DNA of 64,000 nucleotides from Manihot esculenta. Its lineage: Eukaryota > Streptophyta > Magnoliopsida > Malpighiales > Euphorbiaceae. The notes beneath the pieces are model-generated. The model did no database searches. It worked only from the letters and a program-made list of their open reading frames with translations, and had not been told where the DNA came from. Shown here piece after piece: positions 54,147 through 64,000 of this stretch. The stretch covers positions 25,400,161-25,464,160 of the forward strand of contig NC_035162.2 in NCBI RefSeq assembly GCF_001659605.2. The letters are read 5' to 3'. The stretch's first letter is position 1, and the number at the start of each line of letters is the position of its first letter. A program made the position numbers and the translations under genes.

Positions 54147-54945
54147 TGATACAGATCCAATAGGGCAAATTTCTAACAATGGTGTGGAGCAAACTTATGT
54201 CATTCAAATGGATCTAAAAGGAGTTCAAAATCATATTCATATGATCCATATATATTTGGGGCGTGCTTCAACTCATATGGGACATATTTGGTGCAACACT
54301 TGCAATCATAGGCTTAGGGAGCCTAATCAAACCTATGGGCTAAAACTACACAAAGGGAAGCCTAAAGTGAAGATCAAGTAAGGCTTTTGTGAAGATTCAG
54401 CTTTGTTATGATGGGCTTGCTATATTTTTATTATTTAACACTTGTTTTATTTTAGCTTTGTTTGGGCTTGTATTCTGGCCATACTTTATCTTTTAAGTTT
54501 TAGAGTGTTGGGTCATGTTTTGGGCTTATGTTTTAATACTTATTTGTTATTTTAGTGTGTGATTGGGCTTGGGCCTTATGTGTTTAAGTCAGCTCCGAGA
54601 AGAGTGTCTTAGGGTTTTATTTGTTTTTCTCCTTACTATATAAGGATAAGAAACAATCGTAAGAGGCAGCTTTTAATCAAAATTTCAAAATTCTTCTCAT
54701 GCCTTTGGTGTGTATTACTTTGAGTGAGAGTGAGGATTTGCTTTCATCAATTGCACCAAGAATCTTGGCTAACTTATCAACTATTCGTTGTGGCGTTTGT
54801 CGGATTCTCATCTAAATCCTTCGATCATTGGTGTTTCAGCTTCTCTAAGTTTGGGGTGCCATAGGAGATGGGTTTATGAAATCTTTGGATTCCATATCTA
54901 CTTGTGCGTGTGGGTTTGAGGCTTGTGCCATAGGGTTCCACGTCA
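54147..54945 (+). repeat. RT-Bn LTR (solo) between 190-bp direct repeats
   Basis: 799 bp, TGATACAGATCC to GGTTCCACGTCA. No 5-bp target duplication (GAGGG left, AACGT right). The tail frame 54184-54381 is open and belongs to the ASTHMGH sub-lineage. Confidence 0.92.
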
Positions 54946-55132
54946 AACGTCAAACCTAAAAGTAGTTATTGTCTTGTTTTTCATTCGTTTGCAGCAAAAC
55001 TTATCTTTACGCCGAAGCCTTTCTTATTGATATAAAGATTTCTTACTTCTTCATGACAAGCACCCTCTAACGCCAATATTAGATTTTCAATTGTCTCGCA
55101 CCGTGCAATATTCCAAAATATTGTATAAAAAA
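54946..55132 (+). repeat. 190-bp direct repeat, right copy
   Basis: Begins directly at the LTR end and continues into unassigned host-like DNA at 55133. Confidence 0.92.
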
Positions 55133-56138
55133 ATTGGAATTTACATAAGTAGAAATTGCATGCAAAGGAAACGGAGCAACGATTAGTCGTGACACAGACT
55201 CACAATGACTTTCTTTCTTGAAGAGCTTTTAAGTAATGATACTTGAGCAGATCCTAAATCTTAGCACGGGTAGATTTATTCGCTTCAAAGAATATTCTTT
55301 TTTCATAAAATTAGTGCCATGTGCCTTCTAAATCATAATCGGTCCTTGAATCTTTTGAAATTTGCCCATAGCGTGCAATATAAAGAATTTCAAGACGTTA
55401 AAAAAACCTAAGGAGAAGCTGTATTTTTCACCGAAGAGATTTTAACGCCTCAGTATGTCATGCGCGGACACAAAATGAGCCAAAATTGAAAAGCAAAAGA
55501 AGCGACGCACAAATTCACGGGGTTCGACAATATGTCAATGTGCATAGAGCTTATGCATTTTTTATTCCAAAACATTGAGAATAATTCTTGACCAACGAGC
55601 ACTCGAGCGAGCTTGGTGATGCAGCTGGAAAATAGAGCTGTGCTGTGATTGGTTGAACTTGCAAGAAAGAGAGCGTGAGGTGATGGGTGCCAACGGCAGG
55701 CACTCCGACCCTCAACTCAATAAGCTTGAAGAAAATAGCGAGAGAAAGGAATTGCTTAGAACTTGAATAGTTTAAAAGAACATCATAACTTTGCCTCTCT
55801 GGTTGTTCTCCATTAATACTGTAAGAAGGCGGAGATAAATGTAGCATTTTTTGATAATCCAGTGATGATGTGATCGTTTGCTTGATCAGGGATATCGCCA
55901 GCTAACAGGTCGGTGATCCCGCGATTATAGGCATAATGGGTATGCGCGGGACTATGCCTGATAATGATAACCTTGTGCTGAGACTCATCTTATCTAGGGG
56001 AGGGCAGATCTTGCTAACAAACCAGGTTTTGAGGTGTTCGGGTCATTCTTTCCTGGGGTGGGGCCGCGTTACCCACTTATCAGATCCTTGCCACGTGGAC
56101 CTATTCTGTGTTGACAACTCATGCCTTTCTTTTTGTGA
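55133..56138. other. Unassigned DNA, probably host intergenic
   Basis: About 1 kb with no match to the elements here and no convincing ORF. Base composition is less AT-rich in 55860-56110. A hairpin with 11-base arms lies at 55924-55965. It joins a truncated RT-A LTR at 56139. Confidence 0.5.
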
Positions 56139-56260
56139 TGATGCGGAACCCTAGCCTATTAGAGACTAAAACAACACATACGCTAGTAAAAAGAACTTGG
56201 TTCAGAAAATAATTCCCAAATCTAAAGCACCTTTAATTAACATGCAATTAGGAACACTTA
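56139..56260 (-). repeat. RT-A LTR, 122-bp end fragment
   Basis: TGATGCGGAACCCTAGCC to 'aggaacactta'. Cut by an RT-D LTR; ACTTA (56256-56260) would be the left target duplication but its partner is lost. Confidence 0.85.
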
Positions 56261-57270
56261 TGATGCGAAACCCAGGATCAACATGTGATTAAAAACCCCG
56301 TCACACAACTTGACAAAGAACAAGATAAACATAGATAATCAAGCGAAGGTTGCTCTACCACACCCTTAACCGACCAATGTGACTATAAACATAGATAATC
56401 AAGCGAAGGTTCCTCTACTACACCCCTAACCAACAATTGTGATTAGAAACATAGATAATCAAGCGATTCTAGCTTGGAGAATGACACAATAAATTCTTGA
56501 TAAGTTAACTAAGCATGGAGGAGATCCATATCAAAACGTCAAAAGGTTAAACCTTGATAAGTTGCTAAATAATGGAGAAAAACAAATATTATTCATAAAA
56601 TAATCTTTATTCATTGGCTTCCTATGGTGCCACCTTAAGAGTGTTTTTATAGCCTTCAAACTCTAATTCTATTGTAGGAAGGTGTAATTACAATATAGGA
56701 AGGGTATCTAGTCAAATAGTCAAACCTGGATTACATTAAAGATCATTTTTTAAATTATCTTGGAGAAATCTCCTTCCTAAATGGGCTGCACGAATTTTGC
56801 TTCTAATATAAGCCAAATTAATTAAAAACAAATCCCACAAAATACCAAAATAATAAAATTGGTCTGAATGCAATTTGGTTATACATGCATTATGCGATCT
56901 TAAATTGCATTGTGTGTCCACATGTGTTGAAGAGAGTGTGACTTGTTTTCTTATTCTCCCATGCTTCCCAAATATAGTTATCATCTCGTAAGTCTTGAAT
57001 TAAGTGATGGTAACTTGATTTGTTCGTATCATTGATACCAACTGATACGGAACCTAGGATCAACATGTGATCAAAAACCCCGTCACACAACTTGACAAAG
57101 AACAAGATAAAGGTTGCTCTACCACACCCCTAACCAACCAATGTGATTAGAACCATAGATAATCAAGCGAAGGTTGCTCTACTACACCCCTAACCAACAA
57201 TTGTGATTAGAAACATAGATAATCAAGCAATTTTAGCTTGGAGAACGCCACAAAAATTCTGGATATGTTA
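56261..57270 (-). mobile_element. RT-D: LTR, 11-bp inside, truncated second LTR
   Basis: LTR 56261-57031 (TGATGCGAAACCC to GTTCGTATCA, 771 bp) is followed by ttgataccaac (57032-57042), which is just a PBS complement and spacer. A second LTR start at 57043 is cut near 57270. Each LTR holds a tandem repeat of about 60 bp (ttgctctaccacacccc, then aaacatagataatcaagcg). On the minus strand the LTR start encodes SSYHHLIQDLRDDNYIWEAW in frame with GATAC. Confidence 0.82.
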
Positions 57271-57275
57271 AAGAT

Positions 57276-57836
57276 TTTTGTGAAGATTCAGCTTTGGTAT
57301 GATGGGCTTGCTATATTTTTATTATTTAATACTTGTTTTATTTTAGCTTTGTTTGGGCTTGTATTCTGGCCATACTTCATCTTTTAAATTTTAGAGTGTT
57401 GGGCCATGTTTTGGGCTTATGTGTTAATACTTATGTGTTATTTTAGTGTGTGATTGGGCTTGGGCCTTATGTGTTTAAGTCAGGTCCAAGAAGAGTGTCT
57501 TAGGGTTTTATTTGTTTTTCTCCTTACTATAAAAGGATAAGAAACAATTGTAAGAGGCAGCTTTTAATCAAAATTTCAGAATTCTTTTCATGCCTTTGAC
57601 GTGTATTGCTTTGAGTGAGAGTGAGGATTTGCTTTCATCAATTGCACCTGGAATCTTGGCTAACTTATCAACTATTTGTTGTGGCGTTTGTCAGATTCTC
57701 ATCTAAATCCTTCGATCATTGGTGTTTCAGCTTCTCTAAGTGTGGGGTGCCATAGGAGGTGGGTTTATCAAATCTTTGAATTCCATATCTACTTGTGCGT
57801 GTGGGTTTGAGGCTTGTGCCATAGGGTTCCGCGTCA
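57276..57836 (+). repeat. RT-Bn 5' LTR, truncated
   Basis: Starts at 'tttgtgaagattcag', lacking about 240 bp of LTR start, and ends GGTTCCGCGTCA. The TATA box is mutated (actataaaagg). Confidence 0.88.
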
Positions 57837-60015
57837 GTTGGTATCAGACCCAAAGTGAGGTAAATTCTTATTTATCTCAGGATCTAGAGTTATTTTTTTG
57901 AGTTTTCATTTTCTTCTGATGCGGAACCCAGGATCAACATGTGATCAAAAACCCCGTCACACAACATGATAAAGAAGAAGACAAAGATATCTTCCAGAAG
58001 GTTGCTCTACCACACCCCTAACCAACGAATGTGATTAGAAACATGGATAATCAAGCGAAGGTTGCTTTACCACACCCCATGTGATTAGAAACATAGATAA
58101 TCAAGCGATTCCAGCTTCGAGAATGCCACAAGAAATTCTTGATAAGTTAACTAAGCATGGAGGAAATCCATATCAGAACGCCACAAGGTTAAACCTTGAT
58201 AAGTTACCAAATAATGGAGACGAACCAAATATTGTTCATAAAATCATTTTTATTCACTGCCTCTCGTGGCTGCCACCGTAAGGGTGTTTTTATAGCCTTC
58301 AAACCCTAATTCTATTGTAGGAAGGTGTATACCAACTGATGTGGAACCCAGGACCAACATGTGGTCAAAAACCCCGTCACACAACTTGACAAAGAACAAG
58401 ACAAAGATATCTTCCAGAAGGTTGCTCTACTACACCCCTAACCAACCAATGTGATTAGAAACATAGATAATCAAGCGAAGATTGCTCTACCACACCCCTA
58501 ACCAACCAATGTGATTAGAAACATAGATAATCAAGCGATTCCAGCTTCTAGAACGCCACAAGAAATTCTTGATAAGTTAACTAAGCATGGAGGAGATCCA
58601 TATTAGAACGCCACAAGATTAAACCTTGATAAGTTGCCAAATAATGGAGAAGAACCAAATATTGTTCATAAAATCATCTTTATTCGCTGTCTCTCGTGGC
58701 TGCCACCGTAAGGGTGTTTTTATAGCCTTCAAACCCTAATTCTATTGTAGGAAGGTGTAATTACAATATAGGAAGGGTATCCAGTCAAATAGTCAAATCT
58801 CGATTACATTAAAGATCATTTTCCTAAATTATCTTGGAGAAATCTCCTTCCTAAATGGGCTGCACGAATTTGGCTTCTAATATAAGCCAAATTAATTTAA
58901 AACAAATCCCACAAAATACTAAAATACCAAAATAATAAAACTGACCTAAATGCAATTTGGCTGTACATGCATTACGCGATCTGAAATTGTGTTGTGCGTC
59001 CACATATGTTGAAGAGAGTCTGATTTGTTTCCTTATTCTCCCATGCTTCCCAAATATAGTTCTCATCTCGTAAGTCTTGAATTAAGCGATGGTAACTTGA
59101 TTTGTTATGATTTGGAGTTTCCCTTTTTAAATCTTTGAAGCATCGTATTATTTCCTTATCCGTATCATCTTCCTTGTTGTTTTCGGTGAAAGCTTGTGTG
59201 TCCGTGGCTGCATCTTCTTTATTATTAATCCTCAAAAAAAAAATTTGTAATCTTTATTATTTTTTATTATATACCTTGATCTGGCCGAAATTGTGATATG
59301 CTTCCTTTTTCATCTATATTGTCTTACCTATCTCAATTAATTGCAGTAATTTATGGGAATCAATTTGAATTTTGAATTTTGAATTTGGTCAAATCGAGAT
59401 TAGGGGATAAAAGAAATTCTGCCTATTTCCTAAAGTGCACATTTAGCGCAATTGCATCTAAATTGATTTGATGTCAAATCCTTCTTTTAACACCAGAATT
59501 TTCGTCCATGTTTCTGATCTGAGAGAAATTTACATTTTTCTTTTCTGATTCTATTTGTGGGGTTTTGATACTTTCCTTTTTGGGTAGATTTAAGTAGATC
59601 CATATTTAATTTGCGTTGAAGTGAATTAAATGCAATATTTTTTGTCCAGGTTCGTTTTTATTTGATTTCTAAGTTTCTTTTTTTGGTTTAAGCTTGCTTT
59701 TGCTTCCTTGACATTGCTGGAGTATTGTTTGCTTGTGTCTATCCTCTAGGTGATATTTTTGAAGTAGCACAAAATCTAGTTTGTGTGTTACTTTCCAAAT
59801 TGTCAGTGTCTTCTTTCTAGTTTTTGCGCGCTTCCTTCTTTCTTTAGGTTTTCTTCTTTGTTTCATTAAACACACCTTGTAGTTGGTTGGTTGACCTTAG
59901 TTTCTGAAGTGCAATTGAAGAATCAGCAAAAGAGTGGGTATGCAGACACTTGAGTGCTTTCCTTTCTAACACAATAGTTGCTAGTTCTCTTTGTTCTTTG
60001 TTGATTTAAGGTAGG
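57837..60015 (+). other. RT-Bn leader, split by RT-D
   Basis: Leader pieces 57837-57916 and 59168-60015, with TCTTC (57912-57916 and 59168-59172) as target duplication of RT-D. Single-unit type, conserved pre-ORF block near 59910. The source-type sequence for unit 1 of the duplicated RT-B leader. Confidence 0.85.
57917..59167 (-). mobile_element. RT-D insertion: truncated LTR, PBS scrap, full LTR
   Basis: Target duplication TCTTC on both sides. Left LTR is cut at 'ggaaggtgta' (58328), joined to 'taccaac' and a second LTR 58337-59167 (831 bp, ends CCGTATCA). No internal coding sequence remains. The minus-strand frame from the LTR start is open (KEIIRCFKDLKRETPN, SSYHRLIQDLRDENYIWEAW) to a stop near 58972. 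Confidence 0.86.
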
Positions 60016-61552
60016 ATGAGTAAAGACAAGAATGTGGTGGATCGTACTGATGGATGTGAATCGAATATGGGTAACGATTATAAGCTCTTTAAGAAGTCAG
60101 TCAGTGGTGAGTTACAAAGGCTCAATAAGACTCTTGAAAATTTAACTGAAAGTATGGAGAGTTTCAATGTCTCACAAGCTTCCACTTCTCCAAGAATACC
60201 TCAAAGAACTCTTAATTGCAATAATGACTGTGATGATTCGGATGTGTTGGTTAATAATGTGTTGCTTGCTGCACATTGTGAGATGTTTGTTGCTAGGCGT
60301 GCTCTAAATATGCAGGTTAAGAAAGAAAGCCTAGAACAACGGGAAAACATATTTCACACTAGGTGTTTGGTTAATGGAAAAGTATGTACTCTCATTATTG
60401 ATGGAGATAGTTGCACAAATGTGGCAAGTGTGTATATGGTGGAGAAATTGGGCTTGGCTTCTATTGAACACCCTAAGCCATACAGATTGCAATGGTTGAA
60501 TGATTGTGGTGAGGTTAGGGTTACACGCTAGATGGTTATATCATTTTCTATTGGTAGGTACAAGGATGAGATCTTATGTGATGTGGTACCTATGCAGGCA
60601 AGCCATATGTTGTTGGGTAGACCGTGGCAACATGATAGAAAGGTTCAACATGATGGGTTCAATAACAAGTACTCCTTCACTCATGAAGGACAGAAGCTTA
60701 TACTCGCTCCTTTATCACCTCAAGAGGTATATGTTGATCAAATAAAGATACTACAGAGGGAGAGGGAGGCTTTGGCCTTGGCCACAAAGGGGAGTGAGAG
60801 CTTGAATTCTGCGGAAAAGATGAGAGAAAAGAGTGAGTTTGAGGGTAAAGAGGCTGGAAAAGATTCAAGACTAGTTGAAGGAGGGAAGGTGGAGAAAGAT
60901 GAGGAGAAAGATGAGGAGAAAGAAGAGGCTAAAGTTCCAATCTCAACTTCCGTAGAGATTGAAATTGAAGAGGAAGTTGTAATGCATGAATCTAATGTAG
61001 TTGTTGTTGAGAATTCCATCAATGAACTCATAGAAGAGGTTCCGAATGATGAGGGACATGAGGAGCACATGATTGATGAGGTGGAGGAGGCGAATGAGAC
61101 TGTTTTGGAAGTTTTATCCTATGACTAATATTTTTATGCCTAGTTCATTTGTTCTTGATGTGCAGGTTGTTGATGAAAACTTTCATGATGGAAGTTTTAT
61201 CCTATTTCCACCTATTCAATAGGAGGTCTTTGAAGATACATAGGTTCCAAAAGCTTCCATTTTAGACATAAATATCAGCAAGATTCGAGGACGAATCTTT
61301 TCTAAAGAAGGAGAGAATGATACGGATATAATAGGGCAAATTTCTAACAATGGTGTGTAGCAAACTTATGTCATTCAAATAGATCTAAAAGGAGTTCAAA
61401 ATCATATTCATATGATCCATATATATTTGGGGCGTGCTTCAACTCATATGGGACATATTTGGTGCAACACTTGCAATCATAAGCTTAGGAAGCGTAATCA
61501 AACCTATGGGCTAAAACTACACAAAGGGAAGCCTAAAGTGAAGATCAAGTAA
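60016..61552 (+). pseudogene. RT-Bn ORF, long N-terminal type, nonsense-broken
   Basis: ATG at 60016 (MSKDKNVVDRTDGCES). It includes the gag-like segment LFKKSVSGELQRLNKTLENL, then NDCDDSD and protease IIDGDSCTNVAS. TAG at 60529-60531 (CAA to TAG in VTRQ) ends the first frame; the rest reads [12 protein letters not shown], the acidic linker (EEVVMHESN, ELIEEVPND) and further stops near 61126, 61220 and 61355. The tail reaches TAA at 61550-61552 in the LTR. Shows the deletion order: capsid and RT-IN lost first, the 50-residue segment later in the 472-aa lineage. Confidence 0.87.
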
Positions 61553-62116
61553 GGCTTTTGTGAAGATTCAGCTTTGTTATGATGGGCTTGCTATATTTTT
61601 ATTATTTAACACTTGTTTTATTTTAGCTTTGTTTGGGCTTGTATTCTGGCCATACTTTATCTTTTAAACTTTAGAGTATTGGGCCATGTTTTGGGCTTAT
61701 GTTTTAATACTTATTCGTTATTTTAGTGTGTGATTGGGCTTGGGCCTTATGTGTTTAAGTCAGGTCCGAGAAGAGTGTCTTAGGGTTTTATTTGTTTTTC
61801 TCCTTACTATATAAGGATAAGAAACAATTGTAAGAGACAGCTTTTAATCAAAATTTCAGAATTCCTCTCATGCCTTTGGCGTGTATTGCTTTGAGTGAGA
61901 GTGAGGATTTGCTTTCATCAATTGCACCAGGAATCTTGGCTAACTTATCAACTATTCGTTGTGGCGTTTATCGGATTCTCATCTAAATCCTTCGATCATT
62001 GGTGTTTCAGCTTCTCTAAGTTTGTGGTGCAATAGGAGGTGGGTTTATCAAATCTTTGGATTCCATATCTACTTGTGCGTGTGGGTTTGAGGCTTGTGCC
62101 ATAGGGTTCCGCGTCA
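61318..62116 (+). repeat. RT-Bn 3' LTR
   Basis: 799 bp, directly after the PPT aaagaaggagagaa. TGATACGGATATAA to GGTTCCGCGTCA. Confidence 0.93.
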
Positions 62117-64000
62117 ATATGTATAAAGCTTTCATGGAAAGCTTTCAGAAGCTAAATTTGAGAATGGATAACCTTGAGGACAACCTTAGATCTTCAAAGG
62201 GCAAGTCCAATCAGGGCTATGATGATACACACGATCCATCCTATGAAGAGGAAAATGTCGCACAATCAGCCCCTTTCCGAGCCAGAAGGTTCAATGATCG
62301 TGTACCCTATGTAGATAACAATATGAACTCCATAAAGATGAAGATTCCAAGCTTCAATGGTAAGGCTGATGTTGATGCCTATTTAGAGTGGGAGCGTAAA
62401 GTGGAGATGGTTTTTAACTGTCAAAGCTATTCCGACGATAAGAAGGTAAAACTTTCTGCCCTTGAGTTTTCAGACTATGCACTAATATGGTGGGATGAGC
62501 TTGTGAAATCTAGGAGAAGGAATGGAGAGTTACCCATTGCTAGTTGGGAAGAGATGAAGCGAATCATGACGAAGAAATATGTGCCTACTTGTTACCATAG
62601 AGATCTCTGCTCAAAACTCCAACAGCAAATGGGGTTCCAAATGGAACACCAAAACTGATCCTAAAAGGTTTGATAAGTCTTCAACTCAAAAAGGCATGTT
62701 ACCTTCCAAAGAAACATCCAACTCTCATGGTAAAAATGAATCAGCCCCTAAATCTAATAGGACTAGAGATATTCAGTGCTTTAAATGTAAAGGGCGTGGG
62801 CATTATATCAATGAGTGTGTTAATAAACGTGCCATGATAGTGAGGGGAGATGAGATAGTCTCCGAAACTGATTCTGATTCTGATGAAATACCACCTTTAG
62901 AAGATTGTTCTGATGTAGAGATAGAAGAGTATCCTGTTCAGGGAGAGTCCTTGGTCATATTGCGTACTTTAAATGTTTCTATTAAAGAAGATGGGCTTGA
63001 ACAGCGTGAAAACATCTTTCACACTCGTTGTTTGATAGGTGGTAAAGTCTGTTGCATGATAATAGATTTGGGTAGTCAAGTTAATTTTGCTAGTACTATT
63101 TTAGTTGATAATTTAGGACTACAAACTATTAAACACCCTAATCCTTACAGACTTCAGTGGTTGAATGATAGCGGCGAGGCAAAGGTATCCAAGCAATGTA
63201 AAGTGTGATTTTCTATTGGCAAGTATGTAGATAAGGTTACTTGTGATATTGTACCCATGCAAGCTGGACATATTTTGTTGGGTAAACCATGGCAATTTAA
63301 TAGGCATGTTATTCATGATGGGTATAGTAATAGCTTTTCTTTTACGTTCCTTGGCGCAAAACATATACTTGTACCATTATCTCCTAAAGATGTATATGCA
63401 GATCAAGTGAAATTACAACAATCTGCTAAATTGGGTAAGGGAGGTGAGACAAGTAAAAAAGAATGAGGGAAAAGAGGCCAGTAGTAAAAAGAAGGTTTCA
63501 AATGGACCAAAGGAGAGTGACTGCACAGTAAAGGATAAAAATAAGAGACGTGCAGGAGAGAAAACGTTAGTGAGTGTGGAGGTAAAAGGAGAGTTGAGAG
63601 GGAAGAGTGAAGAATTCAGCAAGTCTTCCTTTTATTGTAAAGAGAGAGAGTTGAAGAAGGCATACTTAGGGAAGAGAGCTTTGATTATGTTGCGTTTTAG
63701 TTCCAATTCTATGATTGAGACTAACCCTACTAATGAATTGCCTAGTTCTTTTTCTAAGTTATTGCAGGATTTTTCGGATGTATTTCTTGAGGAGGTGCCA
63801 TCTGGGTTGCCACCCATTAGGGGAATAGAACATCAGATCGATTTTGTTCCTGGAGCTCAGATTCCAAACCGTCTAGCTTACCGGAGTAATCCTAAGGAGA
63901 CGAAGAAATTGCAAAAGCAAGTTAATGAGTTGCTAGCTAAGGGACATATCAGGGAGAGCCTCAGTCCATGCGCAGTACCTGTTTTGTTGGTTCTAAAGAA
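62117..64000 (+). pseudogene. RT-A gag-protease-RT start, plus strand, runs off window
   Basis: Enters gag at the KAFMESFQKLNLRMDNLEDN segment just after the RT-Bn LTR. The capsid is good to KRIMTKKYVPT, then a deletion near 62605 jumps to the CCHC region (CFKCKGRGHYINEC). Protease reads MIIDLGSQVNFAS, with Ser of DSG changed to Leu. A TGA at 63206-63208 replaces Ser and an extra A near 63458 shifts frame. RT starts near 63870 and is cut by the window edge. A decayed copy. Confidence 0.88.

Larger units (their letters stand above)
57276..62116 (+). mobile_element. RT-Bn element, plus strand, 5'-truncated and decayed
   Basis: Partial 5' LTR 57276-57836, PBS TGGTATCAGACCC at 57839-57851, leader 57837-60015 interrupted by RT-D (57917-59167), ORF remains 60016-61552 and 3' LTR 61318-62116. 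The right flank is ATATG (62117-62121). The left target duplication is lost through the RT-D joint. Confidence 0.88.

Noticed and set aside
53950..55132. The 190-bp repeat as a giant target-site duplication
   Set aside because: Ty3/gypsy integrases here make 5-bp duplications at every checkable site, so a separate rearrangement is more likely.

Overview
The window looks like nuclear DNA of a flowering plant, probably a eudicot, in a heterochromatic or pericentromeric setting. It is AT-rich and almost wholly built from LTR retrotransposons of the Ty3/gypsy type. Several carry a primer-binding site complementary to plant initiator tRNA-Met (TGGTATCAGAGCC). The only host gene recognised is a broken exopolygalacturonase (GH28) with introns, plus a second partial copy. 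I cannot name the species. No rRNA, tRNA, CRISPR or prokaryotic gene is supported.

Five related element groups are present; the labels are mine. RT-A has LTRs starting TGATGTAAGC and ending CCGCATCA. RT-B is an autonomous-type element whose LTR starts TGATACGAACC. RT-Bn has LTRs of 799 bp starting TGATACGGATCC; its only ORF (472 aa) keeps a protease domain but has no capsid, zinc knuckle, reverse transcriptase, RNase H or integrase. RT-C has 877 bp LTRs starting TGATGTGAACC and a complete gag-pro-RT-RH-IN frame. RT-D is represented only by LTRs. In A, B, Bn, C and D the Pol-type reading frame appears to run into the 3' LTR, and each group has its own LTR-encoded C-terminal tail.

Layout. 1-716: end of a minus-strand RT-A. 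717-1068: plus-strand RT-A pol fragment, the target of RT-B. 1069-29022: RT-B on the plus strand, split by insertions with visible 5-bp target duplications: an RT-Bn composite (3282-8637, ATAGT) holding an intact RT-Bn (4538-8190, CTTGA); a solo Bn LTR (9261-10001, TGATG); a solo A LTR (10064-10788, CAAGA); and RT-C (12511-28255, CTATA). RT-C holds an RT-Bn locus (17833-26263, TTATG), which holds a solo C LTR (19122-19997, GTTAC) and a second intact RT-Bn (21826-25483, ACAAG). The nest is thus five levels deep. 28256-29933 is a large inverted repeat of RT-B RT sequence. 29934-43736 is a minus-strand pile of RT-A, RT-B and RT-Bn remnants with many deletion and template-switch joints. 43737-44195 is an exopolygalacturonase fragment. 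44205-46888 is plus-strand RT-A, fused head-on to a minus-strand RT-B (46889-51086). 51249-52718 is an unclassified LTR-like block. 52774-53734 is the exopolygalacturonase pseudogene. 54147-54945 is a Bn LTR flanked by a 190-bp direct repeat. 55133-56138 is unassigned DNA. 56139-62116 holds RT-D LTR pairs and a plus-strand RT-Bn. 62117-64000 is RT-A gag-pro running off the window.

How the parts may work together (inference). RT-Bn cannot make its own reverse transcriptase or integrase, yet it has two young full-length copies with open ORFs and near-identical LTRs. It shares the second two thirds of its LTR, the PBS and the leader with RT-B, so RT-B-like (or RT-C-like) proteins probably mobilise it. 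RT-C is the best candidate for a recently active autonomous element: its frame is open across the point where RT-Bn landed, and its two LTRs look almost identical by eye.
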